Source of the DNA: GCA-2862585 sp965661345
GTDB lineage: Bacteria > Bacteroidota > Bacteroidia > Flavobacteriales > UBA7312
Assembly: GCA_965661345.1 (NCBI GenBank)
Contig: CBFIDK010000002.1
Location: 124,001-188,000, forward strand
Direction: 5' to 3'
DNA: 64,000 nucleotides
Shown here: one piece after another, positions 19,034-28,398 of the stretch
Layout: every line of letters begins with the position of its first letter
Numbering within the stretch: the first letter of the stretch is position 1
Notes under the pieces: model-generated
What the model was told of the DNA's origin: nothing
The model's input: only the letters and a program-made list of their open reading frames with translations
Databases searched by the model: none
Made by a program: the position numbers and the translations under genes

Positions 19034-19483
19034 CTTTAGTTGGCGTTTACTCACAAAAAAATTAGTGATTATTTGTCCGCATTCTTCCGACAAGATTCCG
19101 CCAACACATTCTGTTTTGGGATGCAGTACGTTTGGTGCTTTTGTTTGGAAGCCTCTTTTCTCATCTCTGGCTCCATAAACAACCTTTTTTAATTGTGTCC
19201 AATACGAGGCGCCGGCACACATTACACAAGGCTCTAAAGTAACGTATAATGTGCATTCGTTCAAATATTTACCGCCTAAGAAATCAGCCGCTGCTGTAAA
19301 AGCTTGCATTTCGGCATGAGCCGTTACGTCATTTAGTCGTTCAGTGAAGTTGTGCGCTCGAGCAATGATTTGATTATCACAAACTATAACAGCCCCAACA
19401 GGGACTTCATCAAGCGCTAATGCTTTCTCGGCCTCATCCAAGGCTTTACGCATAAAATAATCGTCAGAATGCTCTTGTAACAT
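19031..19483 (-). CDS. tadA: tRNA adenosine(34) deaminase / nucleoside deaminase
   Basis: Zinc-dependent deaminase that makes inosine 34 in tRNA-Arg. Zinc and catalytic residues are seen in VTAHAEMQAF (HAE) and LEPCVMCAGA (PCxxC). VPVGAVIV near residue 27 is the usual first strand. 150 residues fits TadA; guanine deaminase is the main alternative, but the sequence around EVPVGAV and NECTLYVTLEPC favours TadA. The promoter box ends only four bases before the ATG. Confidence 0.88.
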   Translation of the reverse strand: MLQEHSDDYFMRKALDEAEKALALDEVPVGAVIVCDNQIIARAHNFTERLNDVTAHAEMQAFTAAADFLGGKYLNECTLYVTLEPCVMCAGASYWTQLKKVVYGARDEKRGFQTKAPNVLHPKTECVGGILSEECGQIITNFFVSKRQLK

Positions 19484-19487
19484 CTTA

Positions 19488-19495
19488 CAAAAGTA
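19488..19495 (-). promoter_or_regulatory. -7 promoter box TACTTTTG of tadA
   Basis: Exact TAnnTTTG on the minus strand with a four-base gap to the start codon, suggesting a leaderless or nearly leaderless transcript. Confidence 0.55.
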
Positions 19496-19543
19496 GAGTT
19501 TTAAAGTATTCGTTCAAAAACCTTATTAAAATTAAATAAGTCG

Positions 19544-19551
19544 TAATTTTG
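19544..19551 (+). promoter_or_regulatory. -7 promoter box TAATTTTG of aspS
   Basis: Exact TAnnTTTG, 23 bases before ATG 19575, divergent to the tadA box. Confidence 0.55.
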
Positions 19552-19574
19552 TGAACTATTAAACAAGACAATTC

Positions 19575-21317
19575 ATGCTACGAACACATAACTGTGGCGA
19601 ACTGCGTCACAATCATATAGGAGAAATCGTTACACTCAGTGGCTGGGTGCAAAAGAATAGAGATTTAGGAGGGATGACTTTTGTCGACTTGAGAGATCGC
19701 TATGGAATTACTCAATTGGCATTCAATATGGATGCCGATGCCGACTTGTGTTTGAAAGCTAGAAAATTAGGGCGTGAGTTTGTAGTGCAAGTAATTGGGA
19801 AAGTCATTGAACGAAGCAGTAAAAATAAAAATATCCCGACTGGTGAAGTAGAGATTGAAGTGACTGAAATGACGGTTTTAAATAAAGCTAAAACCCCTCC
19901 TTTTACTATTGAAGACGACACTGATGGTGGTGACGACCTAAGAATGCAATACCGATACTTAGATATTCGTAGAACACCTGTACGCGATAATTTAGTGCTT
20001 AGACACAAACTCTCAACTGAAACGAGAAAGTACTTAGATTCTCAAGACTTTATTGAAGTTGAAACCCCTTATCTAATAAAATCAACTCCAGAAGGTGCGC
20101 GAGATTTTGTTGTTCCTTCCAGAATGAATGAAGGGCAATTTTATGCTTTGCCACAATCTCCACAAACCTTTAAGCAGCTGCTAATGGTGGGTGGAATTGA
20201 CAAGTATTACCAAATAGTTAAGTGCTTCAGAGATGAAGATTTAAGGGCCGACAGACAACCAGAATTCACACAAATAGACTGTGAAATGTCATTTGTAGAA
20301 CAAGAGGATATTCTAAATACGTTTGAAGGGCTAACGCGTCATCTGTTAAAAGAAATCAAAGGCGTAGAGTTAGAAAAATTTCCCCGCATGACCTACGATG
20401 AAGCAATGGAAAAATACGGATCGGACAAGCCTGACATTCGGTTTGAAATGACCTTCAACACTATGAATGAGCTTACCCAACAAAATAATTTTGTGGTCTT
20501 TGATAGTGCTGAATTAGTAATAGGCATATGTGCCGAAGGCTGTGCAGAATGGACAAGGAAACAATTGGACGCCTTAACAGAATATGTTAAACGCCCACAG
20601 ATTGGTGCTCAAGGTTTAATCTATTGCAAATGTAATGCCGACGGCACTTTCAAGTCATCAGTTGATAAGTTTTTTAGTCAAGAAGATTTGGCGAAATGGG
20701 CTGAAAAAATGGGCGCAAAGGCTGGTGACCTTATGCTTCTTATGGCAGGTGAAACAGATAAAGTACGTAAACAGACCAATGAATTACGTTTAGAAGTGGC
20801 TTCTATTTTAGGCTTAAGAAACCCTGAAGTATTTGCACCACTTTGGGTTGTTGATTTTCCTTTGTTAGAATGGGACGAAGAAACTGAGCGTTATCACGCT
20901 ATGCATCACCCATTTACCTCACCAAAACCCAATGATATTGACAAATTAGATACCGACCCAGCAGCTGTAAGAGCCAATGCATATGACCTCGTATTAAACG
21001 GCAGTGAAATTGGTGGTGGGTCTATTCGTATTCACGACAAAGAATTACAACGATTAATGTTTAAGCATCTAGGATTTACCGAAGAAGAAGCCAAAGATCA
21101 ATTTGGGTTTTTGATGAATGCATTTGAATATGGTGCGCCACCACATGGCGGCATCGCCTTTGGTTTTGACAGATTGTGTTCATTATTTGGTGGACAAGAG
21201 AGTATCCGAGACTTTATCGCATTCCCAAAAAATAACTCAGGTAGAGATGTTATGATTGATGCTCCAGCTAAAATCGACCAAGCTCAACTAGATGAGTTAT
21301 ATCTTAAACTCAAATAA
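19575..21317 (+). CDS. aspS: Aspartate--tRNA ligase
   Basis: Class II synthetase charging tRNA-Asp. An OB-fold anticodon domain (residues 1-110, GWVQKNRDLGGMTFVDLRD) is followed by the catalytic core with motif 1 (FIEVETPYLIKSTPEG), motif 2 (FRDEDLRADRQPEFTQID) and motif 3 (GIAFGFDRL). The bacterial GAD insertion lies about 285-410. 580 residues is the bacterial length. Whether it is discriminating or also charges Asn-tRNA cannot be decided; the presence of gatC leaves that open. Confidence 0.98.
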   Translation: MLRTHNCGELRHNHIGEIVTLSGWVQKNRDLGGMTFVDLRDRYGITQLAFNMDADADLCLKARKLGREFVVQVIGKVIERSSKNKNIPTGEVEIEVTEMTVLNKAKTPPFTIEDDTDGGDDLRMQYRYLDIRRTPVRDNLVLRHKLSTETRKYLDSQDFIEVETPYLIKSTPEGARDFVVPSRMNEGQFYALPQSPQTFKQLLMVGGIDKYYQIVKCFRDEDLRADRQPEFTQIDCEMSFVEQEDILNTFEGLTRHLLKEIKGVELEKFPRMTYDEAMEKYGSDKPDIRFEMTFNTMNELTQQNNFVVFDSAELVIGICAEGCAEWTRKQLDALTEYVKRPQIGAQGLIYCKCNADGTFKSSVDKFFSQEDLAKWAEKMGAKAGDLMLLMAGETDKVRKQTNELRLEVASILGLRNPEVFAPLWVVDFPLLEWDEETERYHAMHHPFTSPKPNDIDKLDTDPAAVRANAYDLVLNGSEIGGGSIRIHDKELQRLMFKHLGFTEEEAKDQFGFLMNAFEYGAPPHGGIAFGFDRLCSLFGGQESIRDFIAFPKNNSGRDVMIDAPAKIDQAQLDELYLKLK

Positions 21318-21318
21318 A

Positions 21319-21346
21319 AAAACGCTCCAAAAATTTGGAGCGTTTT
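21319..21346. terminator. Bidirectional terminator between aspS and hppD
   Basis: Perfect 13-base arms (AAAACGCTCCAAA / TTTGGAGCGTTTT) around a 2-base loop. A tails and T tails on both sides serve the two convergent genes. Confidence 0.85.
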
Positions 21347-21369
21347 GATACAATATTTAATAGATAGAC

Positions 21370-22533
21370 TTAGAGTGTTCCTCTGTTGTCTTGTTCCCTT
21401 TCTATAGCCTCAAACAAAGCCTTAAAATTTCCTTTTCCAAACGATTGAGCGCCTTTTCTTTGGATAATTTCAAAGAACATCGTTGGTCTATCAACTACAG
21501 GTTTAGTGAAGAGTTGCAATAGGTAACCTTCATCGTCTCTGTCAATAAGAATTCCGTGCTTTTTTAGAACATCTACATCTTCATCAATATCACCTACTCT
21601 TTCCAATAAATCGTCGTAATAATTTTCAGGAACATATAAGAATTCTACTCCTCTATCACGCATTGCCGATACAGTAGATACGATGTCATCCGTTGCAACA
21701 GCAATATGCTGAACGCCAGGTCCATTGTAAAAATCTATATATTCCTCAATCTGTGATTTTTTCATGCCATCGGCAGGTTCATTAATAGGGAATTTGATTC
21801 GCCCATTGCCATTACTCATTACCTTTGACATTAAAGCCGTATACTCCGTAGAAATATCGTTATCATCGAAGGATATAATTTGAGCGAAACCCATCACTTT
21901 GGCATAAAACTCACACCAAGTATTCATTTCGTTCCAATCTACATTACCGACCATGTGATCAATAAATTTTAAGCCTGTTGATTCTGGATTGTAGTGGCTT
22001 TCCCATTTCTTATAGCCAGGTAAAAATGGCCCATCATAAGCGTTTCTTTCCACAAAAATATGAACCGTTTCGCCGTAAGTATGAATTCCAGCGCGAACTA
22101 CTTTTCCGAAGTCATCTTCTTCAACGGTGGGTTCCATAAAAGATTTAGCCCCTCTTTTGGTGGTTTCTTCCCATGCTTTTCTGGCATCTTCTACCCACAA
22201 GGCAACCACCTTCACACCATCACCATGTTTGTTAATGTGTTCATTTATTAGGCCTCCCTCTGTTAGAGGTGTGGTTAAGACTAAGCGAATTTTATCTTGT
22301 TTTAGGACATATGATACTCTGTCTTTTACACCCGTTTCTAAACCGGCATAGGCTTCAGACTGAAAGCCAAAAGCTGTTTTGTAATAGTGAGCCGATTGTT
22401 TTGCATTACCGACATATAGTTCTACGTAATCTGTTCCTAACAAAGGCAAGAAGTCTTCTGCCTCATCAAATAACTTCTTTAAACCGTACTCGGTATTCTG
22501 AAGATTTTTTAAATTTTTAATTTCTGCTGACAT
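21370..22533 (-). CDS. hppD: 4-hydroxyphenylpyruvate dioxygenase
   Basis: Converts 4-hydroxyphenylpyruvate to homogentisate, the second step of tyrosine breakdown. Two vicinal-oxygen-chelate halves are seen; the C-terminal one carries the iron ligands H193 (FIDHMVGNV), H276 (VQHIAVATDD) and E355 (FFEIIQRK). The end QSFGKGNFKALFEAIEREQ is the conserved lid helix. Length 387 is normal. It lies 18 bases after hmgA and is read with it, giving two successive pathway enzymes in one transcript. Confidence 0.97.
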   Translation of the reverse strand: MSAEIKNLKNLQNTEYGLKKLFDEAEDFLPLLGTDYVELYVGNAKQSAHYYKTAFGFQSEAYAGLETGVKDRVSYVLKQDKIRLVLTTPLTEGGLINEHINKHGDGVKVVALWVEDARKAWEETTKRGAKSFMEPTVEEDDFGKVVRAGIHTYGETVHIFVERNAYDGPFLPGYKKWESHYNPESTGLKFIDHMVGNVDWNEMNTWCEFYAKVMGFAQIISFDDNDISTEYTALMSKVMSNGNGRIKFPINEPADGMKKSQIEEYIDFYNGPGVQHIAVATDDIVSTVSAMRDRGVEFLYVPENYYDDLLERVGDIDEDVDVLKKHGILIDRDDEGYLLQLFTKPVVDRPTMFFEIIQRKGAQSFGKGNFKALFEAIEREQDNRGTL

Positions 22534-22551
22534 AGTTAGTAAGTTTAAATA

Positions 22552-23712
22552 TTATTTATCCAACCAAGACTGATAGTAATCGCCGTCGATTAAATCCATT
22601 GCAGCCTGAGTTACTTTTAACGGTTTGAAAGTATCAACCATTACGGCTAATTCTTCAGTTTCTTTTTGCCCTATACTTCTTTCGGCAGCGCCAGGGTGTG
22701 GACCATGAGGAATACCTGCAGGGTGTAGAGTTATTTGTCCTTGTTCAATGTTATTTCTACTCATGAAATCGCCATCTACATAATACAACACCTCGTCTGA
22801 ATCAATATTAGAATGATTGTATGGAGCGGGTATTGCCTCAGGATGGTAATCGTAAAGTCTTGGACAAAACGAACACACTACAAAGCCTGCCGCTTCAAAG
22901 GTTTGATGAATTGGAGGTGGCAAATGTACCCTTCCTGTTATTGGCTCAAAATCATGTATAGAAAAGGCATAAGGATAGTTGTAGCCGTCCCAACCAATAA
23001 CATCAAAAGGGTGTGAAGCATAGATATACTCGTTTAGATTTCCCTCTTTTTTGATCATGATTCTAAAATCACCTAGCTCGTCGTGTGTTTCCAAATCTTC
23101 TGGCTGACGCAAATCGCGCTCACAAAATGGAGAATGCTCCAACAACTGACCAAACCAATTTCGGTAACGCTTAGGCGTATACATTGGGCTTGTTGATTCC
23201 ACTATGAATAACCGATTGTCTTCGCTATCAAACTTAAATGCATAAATCATTCCTCTAGGGATCATAAGGTAGTCGCCAGGGCCATATTTAAGGTTACCTA
23301 CAATGGTGCGCAAAGTTCCTGTTCCTTTATGAACAAAAATCATTTCGTCACAGTTGGCATTCTTATAAAAATAATCCGTCATGGATTGTTTTGGTGCCGA
23401 TAGAGAAATATGGCAGTCACTATTAACCAATACCGCTACTCTACTGTCTAAATAATCATCTGCTGGAGGTACTGAAAAACCCTTTAAGCTCAAAGATTTA
23501 AGGTTTTTTTCAACGGCAATTTTAGGCGTCACATCTTTTACACTCAAAATGTCTTTTACCATTGTTGGTCGATGAGTATGATATAATAATGATGACATGC
23601 CGTCAAAACCTACAGTTCCGAACAACTGCTCATAATACATTCCGCCATCTGGCTTGGAAAATATAGTGTGTCTTTTGTGTGGGATTTTCCCTAGTTTATG
23701 ATAAAATGGCAT
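22552..23712 (-). CDS. hmgA: Homogentisate 1,2-dioxygenase
   Basis: Opens the homogentisate ring to maleylacetoacetate, the step after HppD. The cupin metal site is visible in HLPPPIHQTF, YNHSNIDSDEVLYYVDG and GIPHGPHPGA, matching the His/Glu iron ligands of the family. 386 residues is at the short end, as in other Bacteroidota. Upstream of hppD in the same direction and 21 bases after trhO; no own TAnnTTTG box is evident, so read-through from trhO is possible. No fumarylacetoacetase or maleylacetoacetate isomerase is in the window. Confidence 0.95.
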   Translation of the reverse strand: MPFYHKLGKIPHKRHTIFSKPDGGMYYEQLFGTVGFDGMSSLLYHTHRPTMVKDILSVKDVTPKIAVEKNLKSLSLKGFSVPPADDYLDSRVAVLVNSDCHISLSAPKQSMTDYFYKNANCDEMIFVHKGTGTLRTIVGNLKYGPGDYLMIPRGMIYAFKFDSEDNRLFIVESTSPMYTPKRYRNWFGQLLEHSPFCERDLRQPEDLETHDELGDFRIMIKKEGNLNEYIYASHPFDVIGWDGYNYPYAFSIHDFEPITGRVHLPPPIHQTFEAAGFVVCSFCPRLYDYHPEAIPAPYNHSNIDSDEVLYYVDGDFMSRNNIEQGQITLHPAGIPHGPHPGAAERSIGQKETEELAVMVDTFKPLKVTQAAMDLIDGDYYQSWLDK

Positions 23713-23733
23713 AGTGTTTAATTTGTTAGTAAG

Positions 23734-24792
23734 TTATAAATTATTTTTAAATGTATTTGATAAATCTACTTTCCTGTGGCTGTGAAATCGCTCTTTATTC
23801 TCTATCCCTTTTCTAAGTTTTTTTTGTTCTTCTATTGGCAATTTAGATACCTTCAAACATTCCGAAGAACAGCATTTTTGGTGTTCCTCTTGGCAATTAG
23901 CGCACTGAATAAACAAGAGGTTACAGTTTACATTTTTGCAATTCACGTGAGTATCGGCCAAAGTACCGCATTGATGGCAATGGCTTATTACTTCATCACT
24001 AATTCGTTCGGCCAAACGCTCATCAAAAACGAAGTTTTTACCTTTAAACTTATTGGGTAGTTTTTTGTCCTCATTCAGCTGGCGAGCGTAATCAATTATT
24101 CCGCCATATAACTGATTTACATCTTCAAAACCATGATGCTTTAAATAAGCGGATGTCTTTTCACATCGAATACCACCAGTACAATATAAAAGGACTTTTT
24201 TATCTTCTTTGCCCTTCAACATTTCCTTTACCTCTGGCAGTTCTTCTTTGAAAGTTTCTGATTGCGGACAGATAGCGTTTTCAAAATGCCCGATTTCACT
24301 TTCGTAATGGTTACGCATATCTACAACTATCGCGCCTTCGTCAATGGCTTTATTCCATTCTTCAGCATTAAGGTGTTGTCCAACATCGGTAACATCATAT
24401 TCATCAATGGCTAATCCGTCAGCTACAATTTGATCTCTGACTTTTACGGTTAACTTAAAAAATGATTTGCCATCGTCTTCAACTGCAATTTTTAGAGGTA
24501 TCTCTTTTAGTTCCTGAAAAGAATGTAAGCATTTTATAAAATCATTCCAATGATGCTCAGGAACATTCATTTGAGCATTAATGCCTTCGCGCGCTACGTA
24601 AATTCTACCTAGACAGTTAAGCGCATTCCATTTTTCAAACAACTTGTCTCTAAATTGTTCAGGGTTGTCAATGATTACATATCGGTAAAAGGAAACAGTT
24701 TTCCTAAAAAAGGACTCGGCATTCAACTTTTCCAGCGCTTGTTCCTTACTCAACTTATTCCTCAAGCCTTTTTTATATGCATTAGGATCCAT
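23734..24792 (-). CDS. trhO: tRNA uridine(34) hydroxylase, rhodanese family
   Basis: TrhO (YceA/UPF0176) hydroxylates uridine 34 of tRNA using oxygen. An N-terminal ferredoxin-like domain (GRIYVAREGINAQM near 80) is followed by a rhodanese domain with the catalytic cysteine in LLYCTGGIRCEK, and a cysteine-rich tail (CHQCG, CANCQ, CCSSEC) that probably binds zinc. I choose ATG 24792 because a TACCTTTG box lies at 24813-24820, inside the longer frame that would begin with TTG at 24825. The product is 352 residues. Confidence 0.9.
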   Translation of the reverse strand: MDPNAYKKGLRNKLSKEQALEKLNAESFFRKTVSFYRYVIIDNPEQFRDKLFEKWNALNCLGRIYVAREGINAQMNVPEHHWNDFIKCLHSFQELKEIPLKIAVEDDGKSFFKLTVKVRDQIVADGLAIDEYDVTDVGQHLNAEEWNKAIDEGAIVVDMRNHYESEIGHFENAICPQSETFKEELPEVKEMLKGKEDKKVLLYCTGGIRCEKTSAYLKHHGFEDVNQLYGGIIDYARQLNEDKKLPNKFKGKNFVFDERLAERISDEVISHCHQCGTLADTHVNCKNVNCNLLFIQCANCQEEHQKCCSSECLKVSKLPIEEQKKLRKGIENKERFHSHRKVDLSNTFKNNL

Positions 24793-24812
24793 AGATAAGC
24801 ATTTTGATGCGT

Positions 24813-24820
24813 CAAAGGTA
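24813..24820 (-). promoter_or_regulatory. -7 promoter box TACCTTTG of trhO
   Basis: Exact TAnnTTTG on the minus strand, 20 bases before the chosen ATG at 24792; it decides the start of trhO. Confidence 0.5.
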
Positions 24821-24872
24821 ATCAAAGAAAAACTAAAAAAAGCTGATTTGAATCATAGTTATTACTAAATAC

Positions 24873-24880
24873 TATATTTG
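24873..24880 (+). promoter_or_regulatory. -7 promoter box TATATTTG of tdh-cysS
   Basis: Exact TAnnTTTG, with a TTTG at 24847-24850 placed 22 bases upstream as a plausible -33 element; 21 bases before the ATG. Confidence 0.6.
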
Positions 24881-24901
24881 TAATCTATTTACTAGCTACT
24901 C

Positions 24902-25855
24902 ATGAAAGACACAATTTTAATAATTGGTTCCTCGGGACAAATAGGCACAGAACTCACCTTAACTCTAAGAAAAATTTATGGCAATTCTTCGGTTATCGCA
25001 TCAGATATACGCCCCTTGGATTCGGCAATGAGTTCTAGTGGACCTTTCGAAGTGCTGGATATAATGGATAAAGAAAGACTGTACAGTATTGTTAAAAAAC
25101 ATAACATAACACAAATATATCTTCTTGCTGCATTACTTTCTGCTACAGCCGAAAAAAATATTGAACTGGGATGGAGCCTTAACATGCGCTCCCTTTCACA
25201 TGTGCTAGATTTAGCAAAGGAAAAACATATCCAAAAAATATTCTGGCCAAGTAGTATCGCTGTATTCGGCCCAACAACACCTCAACTTATGACTCCTCAG
25301 CATACTATAATGGAGCCAAATACTGTATACGGCATTAGTAAATTAGCCGGAGAACGTTGGTGTGAATATTACCATCAGAAGTTTAATGTTGATGTAAGAA
25401 GCATTCGATACCCTGGACTTATTGGCTGGAAATCTAAGCCTGGCGGCGGCACAACCGACTACGCTGTACACATCTTTCATGAGGCATTAAAAACTGCAAA
25501 ATACAATTGCTTCTTAAAAGAAGACACTTGTTTACCAATGATGTATATGTCAGATGCTATTCGAGCTACCTTAGAAATTATGGACGCCCCAAGCGACAAC
25601 ATAGCTATTCGTTCGTCGTACAATATTGCTGGATTAAGCTTTAGCCCAAAAGAACTGTCCGAAGAAATAAAAAAACACATTCCTCAATTTGAAATTAGCT
25701 ACGAATCGGATTACAGACAAGCGATTGCCGACAGTTGGCCAAAAAGTATTGATGATTCTGTAGCAAAAACCGATTGGAATTGGAAAAGTTCCGTTAATTT
25801 GCATGAGTTAACATCAGATATGTTGACGAATATTAAAACACTAGTAAACCAATAA
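24902..25855 (+). CDS. tdh: L-threonine 3-dehydrogenase, SDR (GalE-like) type
   Basis: NAD-dependent dehydrogenase that oxidises threonine to 2-amino-3-oxobutyrate. The Rossmann motif GSSGQIG sits at residues 9-15; the catalytic YxxxK is in TVYGISKLAGE, with the serine in WPSSIAVFG. The stretch YPGLIGWKSKPGGGTTDYA is characteristic of the short-chain threonine dehydrogenases of Bacteroidota. Length 317 fits. The alternative is an uncharacterised NAD-dependent epimerase. cysS follows after 10 bases in the same operon. Confidence 0.85.
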   Translation: MKDTILIIGSSGQIGTELTLTLRKIYGNSSVIASDIRPLDSAMSSSGPFEVLDIMDKERLYSIVKKHNITQIYLLAALLSATAEKNIELGWSLNMRSLSHVLDLAKEKHIQKIFWPSSIAVFGPTTPQLMTPQHTIMEPNTVYGISKLAGERWCEYYHQKFNVDVRSIRYPGLIGWKSKPGGGTTDYAVHIFHEALKTAKYNCFLKEDTCLPMMYMSDAIRATLEIMDAPSDNIAIRSSYNIAGLSFSPKELSEEIKKHIPQFEISYESDYRQAIADSWPKSIDDSVAKTDWNWKSSVNLHELTSDMLTNIKTLVNQ

Positions 25856-25865
25856 CAGTACAGGA

Positions 25866-27332
25866 ATGTCTTCTGATTTATTCATTTATAATACACTCAG
25901 CCGAAAGAAAGAAGTTTTTAAACCCATTCACCCTTCTCATGTTGGCATGTACGTATGTGGACCTACCGTTTATGGCGAGCCTCATCTGGGGCATGCCCGA
26001 CCGTCCATTACTTTTGATATAGTCTTTAGATACCTTCAACACAAAGGATTGAAAGTCCGCTATGTACGTAATATTACTGACGCAGGTCATTTAGTAGATG
26101 ATGCCGATCATGGTGAAGATAAAATTGCAAAAAAAGCACGCTTAGAAAAGCTAGAGCCTATGGAAGTGGTACAATTTTACACCCTAAAATACCACAAGGC
26201 AGTAGACGCACTAAATTGTTTGCCACCCTCTATTGAGCCAAGAGCAACTGGCCACATTATTGAACAAATAGAAATGGTCAAAAGCATATTGCAAAACGGC
26301 TATGCGTACGAAGTTAATGGTTCCGTTTATTTAGATGTCAACAAATACAATGAGGATTTTCCATACGGAAAACTTTCGGGCAGAAACATTGAAGACACCT
26401 TAGAAAACACACGAACTCTCGACGGTCAAAGTGAAAAGAAAAGCCCAGTTGATTTTGCCATTTGGAAAAAAGCATCTCCAGAACACATTATGCGTTGGCC
26501 TTCGCCCTGGGGTGAAGGTTTTCCTGGTTGGCACCTTGAATGCTCAGCGATGAGCAGTAAGTATTTGGGCGAAACATTTGACATTCATGGCGGTGGCATG
26601 GATTTAGTTTTTCCGCATCATGAAGCCGAAATTGCACAATCAAATGCCTGCAATAATTGTGATCCTGCAAACTTTTGGATGCACAATAACATGATTACCA
26701 TCAACGGACAAAAGATGGGTAAATCCTTAGGGAACTTTATAAATCTTGAGGAATTTTTTAGCGGTAACCACGATTTATTAGAGCGTGCTTACAAACCCAT
26801 GACGGTGCGTTTTTTCATTTTACAAGCCCACTACAGAAGCCCATTAGATTTTTCAAACGATGCTTTACAAGCAGCAGAGAAAGGCTTAAGCAAACTACTA
26901 AATGCTCAAAAAACAATTGCCAAGCTAAAAGGAAGCAACAAATCGTCTGTTAATGTCTCCGCCATTTTGCAAGACTGCTACAATGTAATGAATGACGACT
27001 TTAATACGCCTATTCTTATTGCCCACCTTTTCGAAGCTGTACGAATCATTAACTGTGCGAAAGCAGGAACAGAAGAGCTCACAACAGGCGATATAAAAAC
27101 ATTAACTGAAATTTTTGACACTTTCGTGACTACAATTTTAGGATTGAAAAACGATGAAGAAGCCAACACAGACTTGAGCAACGACATCATGGATATTGTC
27201 TTGCAAATTAGAAGTGCCGCCAAATCAAACAAAGACTGGACAACAGCCGATTTGATTCGTGATGAACTCAAAAAACTAAACATTGAAGTGCGAGACGGAA
27301 GCGAAGGAAGCTCGTGGGAAATCAAAGAATAA
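25866..27332 (+). CDS. cysS: Cysteine--tRNA ligase
   Basis: Class I synthetase charging tRNA-Cys. GPTVYGEPHLGHARP contains the HIGH-type motif; zinc ligands include the cysteine in CGPTVYG, that in GWHLECSAMS and the histidine in FPHHEAE; the KMSKS loop reads KMGKSLGNF, a conservative variant that should remain functional. 488 residues is normal. It is the second gene of the tdh operon and lies 13 bases before the peptidase gene. Confidence 0.97.
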   Translation: MSSDLFIYNTLSRKKEVFKPIHPSHVGMYVCGPTVYGEPHLGHARPSITFDIVFRYLQHKGLKVRYVRNITDAGHLVDDADHGEDKIAKKARLEKLEPMEVVQFYTLKYHKAVDALNCLPPSIEPRATGHIIEQIEMVKSILQNGYAYEVNGSVYLDVNKYNEDFPYGKLSGRNIEDTLENTRTLDGQSEKKSPVDFAIWKKASPEHIMRWPSPWGEGFPGWHLECSAMSSKYLGETFDIHGGGMDLVFPHHEAEIAQSNACNNCDPANFWMHNNMITINGQKMGKSLGNFINLEEFFSGNHDLLERAYKPMTVRFFILQAHYRSPLDFSNDALQAAEKGLSKLLNAQKTIAKLKGSNKSSVNVSAILQDCYNVMNDDFNTPILIAHLFEAVRIINCAKAGTEELTTGDIKTLTEIFDTFVTTILGLKNDEEANTDLSNDIMDIVLQIRSAAKSNKDWTTADLIRDELKKLNIEVRDGSEGSSWEIKE

Positions 27333-27345
27333 ACCTAATACTACT

Positions 27346-28320
27346 ATGCGTTTTATTGCCATTACTTTAAGTATCCTTATTTTATTCTCTTGTCAAGAAG
27401 AAAAAAAATCAACTCAATCGGTAAAAAAAGAAACTAAAAAAGCTGTTGAAATACCGTCTTTTAATGTAGACAGTGCCTATCTATTCATTCAACAACAAGT
27501 GGATTTTGGCCCTCGCTATTTGAGCAGTAAAGGCTGGCAAAAATGTGGCGATTTTTTAGTCCAGAAACTATTGACCTATACTCCACACGTTCAAGAACAA
27601 AATACCAGCATTACCACTTATGATGGCAAGAGCCATACGCTTAGAAACATCATTGCGTCTTTTAATCCTGAAAAAAACAACCGTATTTTATTGTGCGCAC
27701 ATTGGGACACAAGGCATGTAGCAGATTACGACGATGAACGCCAAAACGAACCAATTCTGGGAGCCAATGATGGCGGTAGTGGTGTAGGCGTACTTATAGA
27801 AATTGCCCGCTTGTTGTCTCAGCAAGAAAGCCGTGTGGGTATCGATATTATTCTTTTTGACGCTGAAGATTATGGCGACCCAAACAGCGCTTCCCCTAAC
27901 TCTGCAACAAGCTGGTGTATCGGCTCAAAATATTGGAGTGAAAACCCTCATGTAGAAAATTACTACGCTCAATTTGGCATTTTGTTGGACATGGTAGGTG
28001 CTAAGGACGCTCGATTTACACACGAAGGAATTTCAAGAAATTTTGCTCAACGCATTCTCAAAAAAGTATGGAAACAAGCCCATGCATTGGGTCATGATGA
28101 ATATTTTATTTATCAAATGACACCTCAAATTATCGACGACCATCTTTATATTAATTCCATAGCCAATATTCCTACTATAGATATTATTGAGCACGATATG
28201 AATACCAAAAGTGGCTTTAATAAACACTGGCACACCCATGGCGACGACATGAACAATATCGACAAAAACACCCTTGAAGCTGTTGGTCAGACTGTAACAG
28301 CAGTGATTTATAATGAATAA
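27346..28320 (+). CDS. M28 family lipoprotein peptidase / glutaminyl cyclase-like
   Basis: Zinc enzyme of the M28 fold. The start at 27346 gives a lipoprotein signal (MRFIAITLSILILFSC, then charged residues); longer in-frame versions overlap cysS and are rejected. Zinc-site motifs are CAHWDTRH, GANDGGSGVGV and FDAEDYG, with a late histidine in HWHTHGDD. The NDGGSG and W-rich pattern resembles glutaminyl-peptide cyclotransferases, which cyclise N-terminal Gln of exported proteins; T9SS substrates often start with Gln, so this role is plausible. Product 324 residues, periplasmic side. Confidence 0.82.
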   Translation: MRFIAITLSILILFSCQEEKKSTQSVKKETKKAVEIPSFNVDSAYLFIQQQVDFGPRYLSSKGWQKCGDFLVQKLLTYTPHVQEQNTSITTYDGKSHTLRNIIASFNPEKNNRILLCAHWDTRHVADYDDERQNEPILGANDGGSGVGVLIEIARLLSQQESRVGIDIILFDAEDYGDPNSASPNSATSWCIGSKYWSENPHVENYYAQFGILLDMVGAKDARFTHEGISRNFAQRILKKVWKQAHALGHDEYFIYQMTPQIIDDHLYINSIANIPTIDIIEHDMNTKSGFNKHWHTHGDDMNNIDKNTLEAVGQTVTAVIYNE

Positions 28321-28398
28321 AAATATCTAAGAAAATTTATTTGTTTGTAATTTATACCGACCTTTGTACCTGAAAACTAACCCTTTTTAATCGTTTTT

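Noticed and set aside
25866..27332. cysS as defective because of KMGKS in place of KMSKS
   Set aside because: The flanking loop and both lysines are intact, and Ser to Gly at this position is tolerated in the family.
27283..27345. Longer start for the M28 peptidase inside cysS
   Set aside because: It would put a charged stretch before the lipoprotein signal; the ATG at 27346 gives a proper N-terminus.
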